NCBI GenBank assembly: GCA_018816095.1
Contig: JAHIWP010000011.1
Coordinates: 1 to 50,851, forward strand
Length of the DNA stretch: 50,851 nt
Direction: 5' to 3'
DNA from: Gammaproteobacteria bacterium
Lineage (GTDB): Bacteria; Pseudomonadota; Gammaproteobacteria; Pseudomonadales; Pseudomonadaceae
The translations under genes were made by a program, and so were the position numbers. Below the pieces are notes generated by a model, which saw nothing but the letters and a program-made list of their open reading frames with translations, ran no database searches and had not been told where the DNA came from. Positions 17,583 to 25,867 of this stretch are shown here, one piece after another. The stretch's first letter is position 1, and each line of letters begins with the position of its first letter.

Positions 17583-18387
17583 TCTAGCTGAACATGCATG
17601 CGGCGGCCTGCCTGATAAGCGTCAGGTAGCGGCCTCCTTTTCCCGTGCGGCGCAGAGCTACGACAGTGTGGCGGCTCTGCAGCGCAAGGTCGGCCAACAG
17701 CTTCTGGCGCAGTTGCCCTGCTCGATCAGCCCCGCACGTTGGCTTGATCTAGGTTGCGGCACCGGCTATTTCAGTCGCGCCCTGGGCGAGCGTTTCCCGG
17801 CCGGTCAGGGTGTGGCGTTGGATATCGCTGAAGGCATGCTGAAACACGCCCGGCCGCTGGGCGGCGCGCAGCAGTTTGTTGCCGGCGATGCTGAGCGTCT
17901 GCCGCTGCGTAACGAATCCTGCGACCTGCTCTTCTCTAGTCTGGCGCTGCAGTGGTGTGCGGACTTTGCCGCCGTGCTTAGCGAAGCAGCACGCGTGCTC
18001 AGGCCTGGCGGCGTGCTGGCGTTTAGCAGCCTGTGCGTCGGCACCCTGCAGGAATTGCGTGATAGCTGGCAGGCGGTGGACGGTTTTGTCCACGTCAATC
18101 GCTTCCGCCAGCTTGAGGATTATCAGCGCCTATGTGGCGACAGCGAGCTGGCGCTATTAAGCCTGCACACCACGCCTGAAACGCTGTATTACCCCGATGT
18201 GCGCAGCCTGACCCATGAGCTGAAAGCCCTAGGCGCGCACAACCTTAATCCCGGTCGGCCGGATGGTTTGACGGGGCGGGCACGCATGTTGGCGTTGCTT
18301 AAGGCCTATGAGCAGTTTCGCCAGCCGCAAGGGCTGCCGGCGACCTATCAGGTGCTCTACGGCGTGTTGCGTAAGGAGGTTAACTAG
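17575..18387 (+). CDS. bioC: malonyl-[ACP] O-methyltransferase
   Basis: A 270-residue SAM-dependent methyltransferase that methylates malonyl-ACP to start pimelate synthesis on the fatty-acid machinery. The SAM motif I is [12 protein letters not shown] (about residues 54-65). The opening [16 protein letters not shown] is the BioC signature. The start at 17575 lies within the bioH end (eight-base overlap). An upstream in-frame start exists but would extend 28 codons into bioH. The gene ends directly against the bioD ATG, and the strong site AAGGAGG for bioD is inside its last codons. Confidence 0.95.
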   Translation: MTDLAEHACGGLPDKRQVAASFSRAAQSYDSVAALQRKVGQQLLAQLPCSISPARWLDLGCGTGYFSRALGERFPAGQGVALDIAEGMLKHARPLGGAQQFVAGDAERLPLRNESCDLLFSSLALQWCADFAAVLSEAARVLRPGGVLAFSSLCVGTLQELRDSWQAVDGFVHVNRFRQLEDYQRLCGDSELALLSLHTTPETLYYPDVRSLTHELKALGAHNLNPGRPDGLTGRARMLALLKAYEQFRQPQGLPATYQVLYGVLRKEVN

Positions 18388-19077
18388 ATGAGTCAGGCAT
18401 TTTTCGTCGCCGGTACCGATACCGAGATCGGTAAAACTACTGTCGCTGCCGGCCTGTTACATGCAGCGCGACTGGCAGGTTTGTCCACGGCTGCGGCCAA
18501 GCCGGTCGCCTCGGGCTGTATGTTGACCGTCGATGGATTGCGCAATGACGACGCCCTGGCGTTACTAGGCGAATGCACCCTCAAGCTGCGCTACGAGGAG
18601 GTCAACCCGCTGGCATTTGCGCCCGCCATTGCCCCTCACTTGGCTGCACGCGAGGCCGGTGTATTGCTGGATGTGGCGGCGCTACAAGGGCCGGTGCAAG
18701 CCATTCTGGATAAACGTGCGGACTTTACTGTGGTCGAAGGCGCGGGCGGTTGGCGCGTACCGCTGGCCGGGCAGGCGACGTTGTCGGACGTAGCCATTGC
18801 CTTGCAGCTGCCGGTAATTCTGGTGGTCGGTGTGCGGCTGGGCTGCATCAATCACGCGCGGCTGACGGCCGAGGCGATTTTGCGTGACGGTTTGCCATTG
18901 GTAGGCTGGGTGGCAAATATTGTCGACCCACTGACCTCGCGCCTTGAAGACAATTTAGCAACACTGGCAGAGTGGTTGCCCGCGCCTTGTTTGGGTTATG
19001 TACCGCGCCTGGCGGAGGCTACGCCGGCTGCGGTTTCCAGTTATCTCAACCTCGATCTTCTGCGCAACCCGCTATAA
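18388..19077 (+). CDS. bioD: dethiobiotin synthetase
   Basis: A 229-residue ATP-dependent carboxylase that closes the ureido ring of dethiobiotin from 7,8-diaminopelargonate and CO2. The P-loop G-T-D-T-E-I-G-K-T-T is at residues 8-17. The E-G-A-G-G-W motif for substrate binding is at about 117-122. It abuts bioC with no spacer and has an optimal AAGGAGG ribosome site. It is the last gene of the operon. bioA, the aminotransferase that makes its substrate, is not in this window, as is usual in Pseudomonas, where it lies elsewhere. Confidence 0.96.
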   Translation: MSQAFFVAGTDTEIGKTTVAAGLLHAARLAGLSTAAAKPVASGCMLTVDGLRNDDALALLGECTLKLRYEEVNPLAFAPAIAPHLAAREAGVLLDVAALQGPVQAILDKRADFTVVEGAGGWRVPLAGQATLSDVAIALQLPVILVVGVRLGCINHARLTAEAILRDGLPLVGWVANIVDPLTSRLEDNLATLAEWLPAPCLGYVPRLAEATPAAVSSYLNLDLLRNPL

Positions 19078-19173
19078 GCAGACGAATTGCCATAGCCTTT
19101 TGCCTGTACGTTTTTCGAGCAGCTTCTGCTTAAATCTATTTTATTAGTGGTTGGTTAAAGCGGGAGCTTAAGC

Positions 19174-19473
19174 ATGGAAATCTCAGGCAGCGCCTTCAAC
19201 TCGGGTATCAGTACCATTCAATCCGGGCAGCGCCGGGTCGATCAGGCCGCGGTGGACATCGCCAGCAACGCGCTCACCCAGCCGCAGCAACCGAATTCCA
19301 CGCCGCCGGCCAATCAGGTCAATCCATCCCCTAGCTTGGCTGAGCAGAGTCGTCCCGATTTGGCGGAAAGTCTGGTCGCCTTGCGCCAAGGTCAGAATGA
19401 GGCGCAAGCGGGTGCCAAGGTAGTGAAAACTGCTGATGAGGTGCTCGGTACCCTGATTGATACCACGGCCTGA
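19174..19473 (+). CDS. small protein resembling flagellar rod/hook protein termini
   Basis: A 99-residue protein of unknown function. Its first 30 residues (M-E-I-S-G-S-A-F-N-S-G-I-S-T-I-Q-S-G-Q-R-R-V-D) resemble the N-terminal helix of flagellar rod and hook proteins. The last 35 (A-G-A-K-V-V-K-T-A-D-E-V-L-G-T-L-I-D) closely resemble the C-terminal helix of FlgC/FlgG/FlgE, which reads AKVIQTADEMLGTLLD in typical members. Between them is a proline/glutamine-rich link instead of the normal central domains. In true rod proteins these two helices form the axial coiled coil. This could be a minimal relative or a chaperone-like decoy. A GGGAG ribosome site precedes the ATG. It lies between bioD and the SprA-like gene. 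Confidence 0.8.
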   Translation: MEISGSAFNSGISTIQSGQRRVDQAAVDIASNALTQPQQPNSTPPANQVNPSPSLAEQSRPDLAESLVALRQGQNEAQAGAKVVKTADEVLGTLIDTTA

Positions 19474-19538
19474 GTCGCCGCCCCGGACGCACTCAAGGCG
19501 GTTAAAGGGGTAGGCAACTCCGGGCGAGGAATCATTGC

Positions 19539-20315
19539 ATGCAGATTGGCGGCGCATCGTCCTATCCTGCGGCTGTAGCCAATCCTCTGCCGGCTCGCCT
19601 TCTTGTGGCGAGCGTTTCCCCCGATGTTTCCCCTGACATTACCCGCGCCACTCAAGCCCCCGTCACTGCTCCTCAGGCGTTAGCCGATGAGCAATCGGCC
19701 TCTGCGCGTGAAGAAGCCGACAACCCCGCCGACACCTCGACCAACGCCGATACCTCCACGCGCACTCAAGGCGAGCCAAGCCCCGAGCAGCAGCAACGTC
19801 AGCAGCTCGAAATTGCTGAACTGGTCAGTCGTGATCAGGAGGTGCGCAGCCATGAGCAAGCCCATGCGGCAGTTGGCGGGCAATATGCGGGGGCGCCCAC
19901 CTATACCTACACGCGTGGCCCGGATGGCAAACGCTATGCAGTGGGCGGAGAAGTGGGTATCGATACCAGCCCTGTGGCGAATGACCCTGAAGCCACACTC
20001 AGCAAAATGGACGTGGTGATCCGCGCCGCATTGGCGCCCGCCGAACCCTCGGCGCAAGACCGCCAGGTGGCGGCGCAAGCCTTGGGGCAGATGGCCGAGG
20101 CGCGGGTTCAGCTGGCGCAACTGCAGCGCAGTGAAGTGCAGGCCGACACGGAGGCGCGTGCCGAGCGGCGGCGAGAGGATGAAGAAGAATCCGTCGGCGA
20201 TGACTCGTCTGTTGCGCCTACCCAGCAGAACCGGTCGCAGCCACCTAATCTTGGTCTGTACGCGCAGCTGAGTGGTTTGCAGGAGCCAACTCCACTTGTC
20301 GACCTGATGACTTAA
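19539..20315 (+). CDS. SprA-related putative metalloprotease (CJM1_0395 family)
   Basis: A 258-residue protein of the SprA-related family. Residues 1-90 are low-complexity and rich in Ala, Pro, Thr and Asp. The conserved core begins at about 90 (E-I-A-E-L-V-S-R-D-Q-E-V-R-S-H-E-Q-A-H) and contains the candidate zinc site H105-E-Q-A-H109, followed by Y-T-Y-T-R-G-P-D-G-K-R-Y-A-V-G-G-E-V. The family is annotated as putative metalloprotease from this motif, with no proved activity that I know of. No classical signal peptide is visible. It follows the rod-like small gene by 65 bases, and the two may be one unit. Confidence 0.82.
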   Translation: MQIGGASSYPAAVANPLPARLLVASVSPDVSPDITRATQAPVTAPQALADEQSASAREEADNPADTSTNADTSTRTQGEPSPEQQQRQQLEIAELVSRDQEVRSHEQAHAAVGGQYAGAPTYTYTRGPDGKRYAVGGEVGIDTSPVANDPEATLSKMDVVIRAALAPAEPSAQDRQVAAQALGQMAEARVQLAQLQRSEVQADTEARAERRREDEEESVGDDSSVAPTQQNRSQPPNLGLYAQLSGLQEPTPLVDLMT

Positions 20316-20331
20316 GCGGCGCTTGGGGTGC

Positions 20332-20360
20332 TTGACATTAAATAGGCATAAACGTATGTT
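20332..20360 (+). promoter_or_regulatory. sigma70-type promoter of the first acyl-CoA dehydrogenase
   Basis: A perfect -35 TTGACA (20332-20337), a 17-base spacer and a -10 TATGTT (20355-20360). Transcription would begin near 20367, inside the PsrA-like box that follows. Confidence 0.65.
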
Positions 20361-20376
20361 TCAAACGCTTGTTTGA
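20361..20376 (+). promoter_or_regulatory. PsrA-like operator
   Basis: TCAAACGCTTGTTTGA is a perfect inverted repeat (TCAAAC, 4 bases, GTTTGA). It fits the PsrA consensus (G/C)AAAC-N2-4-GTTT(G/C). PsrA is the TetR-family fatty-acid sensor of Pseudomonas that represses beta-oxidation genes until long-chain acyl signals release it. The box starts one base after the -10 element, a position suited to repression. Confidence 0.72.
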
Positions 20377-20481
20377 TTAGCCTGTTTGCCAATGCGGCAG
20401 TCGGGCACCGAGATTGCTCCCGAAAACGACCGAATATCCGGTCACCTACACATTAAGAATCCACCGCAGAGGTCAACCGCT

Positions 20482-22287
20482 ATGCCTGATTACAAGGCCC
20501 CCTTGCGTGATATCCGTTTCGTACGCGACGAACTGCTCGGCTACGAAGCGCATTATCAGAGCCTGCCTGGCTGCCAGGACGCTACTCCAGACATGGTCGA
20601 CGCCATCCTTGAGGAAGGCGCCAAGTTCTGTGAGCAAGTACTGTCTCCGCTGAACCGTGTAGGTGACACCGAAGGTTGCACCTGGTCCCCGGAAGGCGTG
20701 AAAACCCCTACCGGCTTTAAAGAAGCCTATCAGCAGTATGTTGAAGGCGGCTGGCCGAGCCTGGCGCACGATGCTGACCATGGCGGCCAAGGCCTGCCGG
20801 AGTCGCTGGGTCTGGTGCTGAGCGAAATGGTCGGTACCGCTAACTGGTCGTGGGGCATGTACCCAGGCCTGTCGCACGGGTGCATGAACACCATTGCTGA
20901 GCACGGCACCGATGATCAGAAGCACACCTACCTGACCAAGCTGGTATCCGGTGAGTGGACTGGCACCATGTGCCTGACCGAGCCACATTGCGGTACCGAC
21001 CTTGGCATGCTGCGCACCAAGGCCGAGCCTCAAGCTGACGGCACCTACAAGATCTCAGGCACCAAGATCTTTATCTCCGCTGGTGAACACGACATGGCCG
21101 ATAACATCGTCCACATCGTACTGGCGCGTCTGCCCGACGCACCACAAGGCACCAAAGGCATTTCCCTGTTTATCGTGCCGAAGTTCACGGTCAGCACTGA
21201 AGGCAATGTCGGTGAGCGCAACACCGTCACCTGCGGCTCGATCGAGCACAAAATGGGCATCCACGGTAACGCCACCTGCGTAATGAACTTTGATGGCGCC
21301 ACCGGTTACCTGATCGGTCCAGCCAACAAAGGCCTGAACTGCATGTTCACCTTTATGAACACTGCACGTCTGGGTACCGCTCTGCAGGGTCTGGCCCATG
21401 CTGAGCTGGGTTTCCAGGGCGGCCTTAAGTACGCTCGTGAGCGTCTGCAGATGCGTTCGTTGACTGGCCCGAAAGCGCCGGACAAGGCTGCTGACCCGAT
21501 CATCGTCCACCCGGACGTGCGTCGTATGTTGCTGACCATGAAGGCCTTTGCCGAAGGCAACCGCGCGATGGTGTACTTCACCGCCAAGCAGGTTGATATC
21601 GTCAAATACAGCAAAGACGAAGCTGAGAAGAAAGCTGCAGACGAACTGCTGGCCTTCCTCACGCCGATCGCCAAAGCGTTTATGACCGAAGTGGGCTTCG
21701 AAGCCGCTAACCACGGCATGCAGATCTACGGTGGCCACGGCTTTATCGCTGAGTGGGGCATGGAGCAGAACGTTCGCGATTGCCGTATCTCCATGATGTA
21801 CGAAGGCACTACCGGTATTCAGGCCCTCGACCTGCTAGGTCGTAAGATTCTGATGACCCAGGGCGGCGCGCTGAAGAACTTCACCAAGATCGTGCACAAG
21901 TTCTGCCAGACCAACGAAGCTAACGACGCCATCAAAGGCCTGGTTGAGCCGTTGGCCAAGCTGAACAAAGAGTGGGGCGACATCACCATGAAAGTGGGCA
22001 TGGCCGCCATGAAAGACCGTGAAGAAGTCGGTGCCGCTTCGGTGGATTACCTGATGTACTCCGGTTATGCCTGCCTGGCGTACTTCTGGGCTGACATGGC
22101 GCGTCTGGCGGCTGAGAAGATTGCAGCTGGTGCTGAAGATGAGGCGTTCTACAAAGCCAAGCTGCAGACCGCCAACTTCTACTTCGCGCGTATTCTGCCG
22201 CGTACCCGTACGCACGTAGAGGCGATGCTGTCTGGCGCCAACAACCTGATGGACATGGCCGAAGAAGACTTCGCGCTGGGCTACTAA
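20482..22287 (+). CDS. fadE1: long-type acyl-CoA dehydrogenase (FadE1-like)
   Basis: A 601-residue FAD enzyme that forms the trans-2 double bond of acyl-CoA in the first step of beta-oxidation, passing electrons to ETF. It belongs to the about 600-residue group with an extra C-terminal domain. The substrate/FAD region [15 protein letters not shown] and the catalytic Glu441 in [11 protein letters not shown] are intact. The start is [10 protein letters not shown], as in its two downstream paralogues, with AGAGG upstream. A PsrA box covers its promoter. The order corresponds to P. aeruginosa PA0506, described from memory as FadE1 with long-chain preference; chain length cannot be read from sequence. 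Confidence 0.9.
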   Translation: MPDYKAPLRDIRFVRDELLGYEAHYQSLPGCQDATPDMVDAILEEGAKFCEQVLSPLNRVGDTEGCTWSPEGVKTPTGFKEAYQQYVEGGWPSLAHDADHGGQGLPESLGLVLSEMVGTANWSWGMYPGLSHGCMNTIAEHGTDDQKHTYLTKLVSGEWTGTMCLTEPHCGTDLGMLRTKAEPQADGTYKISGTKIFISAGEHDMADNIVHIVLARLPDAPQGTKGISLFIVPKFTVSTEGNVGERNTVTCGSIEHKMGIHGNATCVMNFDGATGYLIGPANKGLNCMFTFMNTARLGTALQGLAHAELGFQGGLKYARERLQMRSLTGPKAPDKAADPIIVHPDVRRMLLTMKAFAEGNRAMVYFTAKQVDIVKYSKDEAEKKAADELLAFLTPIAKAFMTEVGFEAANHGMQIYGGHGFIAEWGMEQNVRDCRISMMYEGTTGIQALDLLGRKILMTQGGALKNFTKIVHKFCQTNEANDAIKGLVEPLAKLNKEWGDITMKVGMAAMKDREEVGAASVDYLMYSGYACLAYFWADMARLAAEKIAAGAEDEAFYKAKLQTANFYFARILPRTRTHVEAMLSGANNLMDMAEEDFALGY

Positions 22288-22310
22288 GCCTCAGTCCGTA
22301 TCTGGTCAAG

Positions 22311-22342
22311 AAAACCGCTGCCCTTTGGGTGGCGGTTTTTTT
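22311..22342 (+). terminator. terminator after the first acyl-CoA dehydrogenase
   Basis: AAAACCGCTGCCC pairs with GGGTGGCGGTTTT (two G-T wobbles) around a TTT loop and runs into seven T residues. Confidence 0.82.
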
Positions 22343-22436
22343 ATGGCCGCTCATTTGCGACCGCTCGCCATGAACCGTCGGCCGGTAAAGAGCGCACACA
22401 CTAGCCTGTGGATTTAACAGTGGTTCTGGGTGCGCA

Positions 22437-23789
22437 ATGCGCGTGCTGCAGGCAAAATACGCGGCGTTAACTACTTTTCGCCGCTACATGGTGCCCGTTT
22501 TGTCGCGTTTTTCTGCTGTGCGTTTCGGCCATTTTCTGCCTTCGTTGCTGCTTCTGCTCGGTGGTTTTCTGTTGGCGCGATTGGCCGGCCTAAATGAGTT
22601 CCTCACATCACTGTTCAATGTGCTGCCGACCTTGCTGCTGTTACTCGGTGGCGCGTTCTGCTTAGCGTACGGTCGCCAGCGCGAAGTGTTCCTGCTGTTA
22701 ACGCTTTATCTGGGTTACTTCCTGCTCGATACCCAGGTCGATCACTTCCGTGAAGTGGGGCAAGTGCGCAGCGATGCGGCGCTGATCTTTCATCTGTGCA
22801 GTCTGTTGTTGCCACTGCTCTACGGGCTCTATGCCGCCTGGCAAGAGCGTACTCATCTGCTGCAGGACCTGATCGCCCGGGCTGCGGTCCTATTCGCCGT
22901 GGGTGCGGTGGCGGTGGGCATGGCGCAGCGTTTTCCTGAGGCATTGCTGCACTTGTTGTCGCGGGTGCGCTGGCCGGCGCTGCAGGTTGAGTGGCCGGCG
23001 CTGGTGCAGCTGGCCTATCCGGTATTTTTGTTAGGGCTGATTGCGCTGCTGGTGCAGTACCTGCGGGCGCCACGGCCATTGCATGCGGCGCAGTTGCTAG
23101 GACTGTGCGGCGTGTTGTGGGTGCTGCCGAATATCTTCATTTTGCCTAATGCGCTGAATGTGATGAGCAGCCTGATCATGCTGATGCTTATAGCGGCTGT
23201 CGCGCATGAGGCCTATCAGATGGCTTTTCGCGATGAACTCACGGGTCTACCGGGCCGCCGCGCCCTGAATGAGCGCCTGCAGCGACTGGGCCGCAGTTAT
23301 GTGATTGCGATGGCTGATGTTGACCACTTCAAGAAGTTCAACGACACCTACGGCCACGATGTAGGCGATCAGGTGCTGCGCTTGGTCGCCCGCCAGCTGA
23401 GCAAGATCGGCGGTGGTGGTAAGGCTTATCGCTACGGCGGCGAGGAGTTCACCCTGGTTTTCCCTGGCAAGACGCTTGAGGAGTGCCTGCCCCATCTTGA
23501 GGTGGTACGTCAGGCCATCGCAGCCTATCGCATCCAGCTGCGCGACCCACACACGCGCCCGCAAGACGACACGCAGGGGCGGGCACGTCGCGCCGGTAGT
23601 GTCGCGAGTCATGTGTCGGTAACTGTCAGCATGGGTGTGGCTGAGCGAGGCCTGGAGCGGCGCAACCCTGAAGAGGTGTTAAAGGCCGCCGACCAGGCGT
23701 TGTACAGCGCCAAGAGCGCCGGGCGAAATTGCGTCCGCAGTTTTGACCTGCGCCGCGGCGCGCTCAAAAACGACAGTGCGCGCGCCTAA
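22437..23789 (+). CDS. membrane diguanylate cyclase (GGDEF) with multi-helix sensor
   Basis: A 450-residue inner-membrane protein. About six hydrophobic helices fill residues 25-270. A GGDEF domain follows at about 275-440, starting D-E-L-T-G-L-P-G-R-R-A-L. The active site is G-G-E-E-F at 334-338, which is catalytically competent, so it should make c-di-GMP from GTP. The inhibitory RxxD site normally five residues ahead of GGEEF is missing; the sequence there is K-I-G-G-G-G-K-A-Y-R-Y. Product feedback through that site is therefore unlikely. The start is uncertain: ATGs at 22437 and 22488 both have weak ribosome sites. It lies between two acyl-CoA dehydrogenase genes but looks independently transcribed. 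Confidence 0.85.
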   Translation: MRVLQAKYAALTTFRRYMVPVLSRFSAVRFGHFLPSLLLLLGGFLLARLAGLNEFLTSLFNVLPTLLLLLGGAFCLAYGRQREVFLLLTLYLGYFLLDTQVDHFREVGQVRSDAALIFHLCSLLLPLLYGLYAAWQERTHLLQDLIARAAVLFAVGAVAVGMAQRFPEALLHLLSRVRWPALQVEWPALVQLAYPVFLLGLIALLVQYLRAPRPLHAAQLLGLCGVLWVLPNIFILPNALNVMSSLIMLMLIAAVAHEAYQMAFRDELTGLPGRRALNERLQRLGRSYVIAMADVDHFKKFNDTYGHDVGDQVLRLVARQLSKIGGGGKAYRYGGEEFTLVFPGKTLEECLPHLEVVRQAIAAYRIQLRDPHTRPQDDTQGRARRAGSVASHVSVTVSMGVAERGLERRNPEEVLKAADQALYSAKSAGRNCVRSFDLRRGALKNDSARA

Positions 23790-23899
23790 GGCCTTCAGCT
23801 AATGACAGTGTATTCAGCATTCGCACGGTGATTGTTGCTGTCCGGCGGGGGCCGTAGCGTAGGTGCTAAATCAACGCTCTAGCTGACGGAGAAGCCAGC

Positions 23900-25696
23900 A
23901 TGCCCGAGTACAAAGCCCCCCAGCGCGATATGCAGTTTTTGATCGACGAAGTTTTCGATTTTCACGCGAGCTATGCCGCGATGGGTGCCAGCGATGCCAC
24001 CCCGGACATGGTCAGTGCGATCCTTTCCGAGGGCGCGAAGTTCTGTGAGCAGGTGCTGGCCCCATTGAATCGCTCGGGCGATGAAGAGGAATGCCAGATC
24101 AACGAGGGTGTGGTGACCACGCCCAAGGGCTTCAAGGAAGCCTTCGCCCAGTACGTTGAGGGCGGCTGGAATGGTCTTTCCGCTGACCCGGTTTACGGTG
24201 GCCAAGGCTTACCGTCCTCGCTGGGGTTAATCATCAGCGAGATGGTCGGCTCCAGTAACTTGTCCTGGGGCATGTACCCCGGGCTGACCCACGGCGCGAT
24301 GTCGGCGATTCATGCCCACGGCAGCGAAGCACAGAAGCATACTTACCTGAGCAAACTGACCGAAGGTCGCTGGACCGGCACCATGTGCCTGACTGAAGCC
24401 CATTGCGGTACCGACCTGGGCCTGATCAAAACCCGTGCTGTGCCCCAGGCCGATGGCAGCTATGCGGTCAGCGGCAGCAAGATCTTTATCTCCGCTGGCG
24501 AGCACGACATGAGCGAGAACATCGTGCACCTGGTGCTGGCCAAGCTGCCCGATGCGCCTGCCGGCACGCGTGGCATTTCGCTGTTTATCGTGCCCAAGTT
24601 TCTGCCGGATGCGCAGGGCGAGGCGGGCGCGCGTAATGGCGTTAGTTGTGGCTCGATCGAGCACAAGATGGGCATCAAGGCCTCGGCCACCTGCGTGATG
24701 AACTTTGATGGCGCCACCGGTTACCTGATTGGCGAGGCTAACAAGGGCCTCAACTGCATGTTCACCATGATGAACCACGCGCGCCTGGGTACAGGCATGC
24801 AGGGCTTGTGTCTGGGTGAGACCAGCTTCCAGGGCGCGATCAAGTACGCCAGTGAACGGCTGCAGATGCGTGCGCTGACCGGGCCGAAAGCCCCGGATAA
24901 AGCCGCCGACCCGATCATCGTGCACCCTGATGTGCGGCGTATGTTGTTGACCATGAAGGCGCTGAATGAGGGCAATCGTGCGCTGGCCTATTTCACCGCG
25001 CAGTTGATCGACCAGGCCCACAGCGGCGCCAGCGCCGAGCAACGTGAAGAGGCGGAAAACCTCTTGGCCTTCCTCACGCCAATCTGCAAAGCCTTTATGA
25101 CCGAGACGGGGCTGGAGGTGACCAACCACGGTATGCAGGTATTCGGCGGCCATGGTTTTATCCGCGAATGGGGCATGGAGCAGTTGGTGCGCGACTGCCG
25201 CATTGCCCTGATCTACGAAGGCACTAACGGTATCCAGGCCCTTGACCTGCTCGGGCGCAAGGTGCTCGGCAGCCAGGGCAAATTGCTGCGCGGGTTTACC
25301 AAGATCGTGCATAAATTCTGCGAGGCCCAAGCCGAGCATCCGCAGCTCAAGGGCTATGTCGCGCAACTGGCGACACTCAACCAGCAGTGGGGCGCGCTGA
25401 CCCAGAAGATCGGTATGGCGGCGATGAAGAATCCGGACGAGGTCGGTGCGGCATCGATGGATTACCTGATGTACTCCGGCTACGTCATCCTGGGGTACTT
25501 CTGGCTGCGCATGGCTGAGGTGGCCGAGCAGCAGTTGGCGGCAGGCGCGAGCGATGCGGCGTTCTACCAGGCCAAGCTGGCCACTTGCGAGTTCTACTTC
25601 AAGCGCCTGTTGCCGCGTACGGCCGTGCACCTGGCCGGTGCTGAGGCGGGCAGTGAATGCCTGATGCGCTTGCCGGCTGAGCACTTCGCGCTCTGA
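23900..25696 (+). CDS. long-type acyl-CoA dehydrogenase (second paralogue)
   Basis: A 598-residue paralogue of the enzyme encoded at 20482, with near-identical blocks ([46 protein letters not shown]). The catalytic base is Glu440 in [17 protein letters not shown]. It should perform the same FAD-dependent alpha,beta dehydrogenation on a different acyl chain. It corresponds by position to P. aeruginosa PA0507. GGAG lies 10 bases before the ATG. No PsrA box is visible upstream, so its control may differ from that of the first paralogue. Confidence 0.88.
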   Translation: MPEYKAPQRDMQFLIDEVFDFHASYAAMGASDATPDMVSAILSEGAKFCEQVLAPLNRSGDEEECQINEGVVTTPKGFKEAFAQYVEGGWNGLSADPVYGGQGLPSSLGLIISEMVGSSNLSWGMYPGLTHGAMSAIHAHGSEAQKHTYLSKLTEGRWTGTMCLTEAHCGTDLGLIKTRAVPQADGSYAVSGSKIFISAGEHDMSENIVHLVLAKLPDAPAGTRGISLFIVPKFLPDAQGEAGARNGVSCGSIEHKMGIKASATCVMNFDGATGYLIGEANKGLNCMFTMMNHARLGTGMQGLCLGETSFQGAIKYASERLQMRALTGPKAPDKAADPIIVHPDVRRMLLTMKALNEGNRALAYFTAQLIDQAHSGASAEQREEAENLLAFLTPICKAFMTETGLEVTNHGMQVFGGHGFIREWGMEQLVRDCRIALIYEGTNGIQALDLLGRKVLGSQGKLLRGFTKIVHKFCEAQAEHPQLKGYVAQLATLNQQWGALTQKIGMAAMKNPDEVGAASMDYLMYSGYVILGYFWLRMAEVAEQQLAAGASDAAFYQAKLATCEFYFKRLLPRTAVHLAGAEAGSECLMRLPAEHFAL

Positions 25697-25715
25697 CAGA
25701 CGGTACGTACTGGTA

Positions 25716-25740
25716 AAAGCCCGCCATTTGGCGGGTTTTT
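25716..25740 (+). terminator. terminator after the second acyl-CoA dehydrogenase
   Basis: Stem CCCGCC / GGCGGG with an ATTT loop, preceded by AAAAG and followed by TTTTT. Confidence 0.85.
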
Positions 25741-25867
25741 GCTGTGTGGGGCGGGTTAAATACGGGTTGACTTATTGGTCATTACGCGACGCTATGTGTC
25801 TAAAAAGTTGTTCGGTTAGACTCCCAGCACATCTTTATACCTGCTGGTTCGTCCGAGGATTTGCCCC

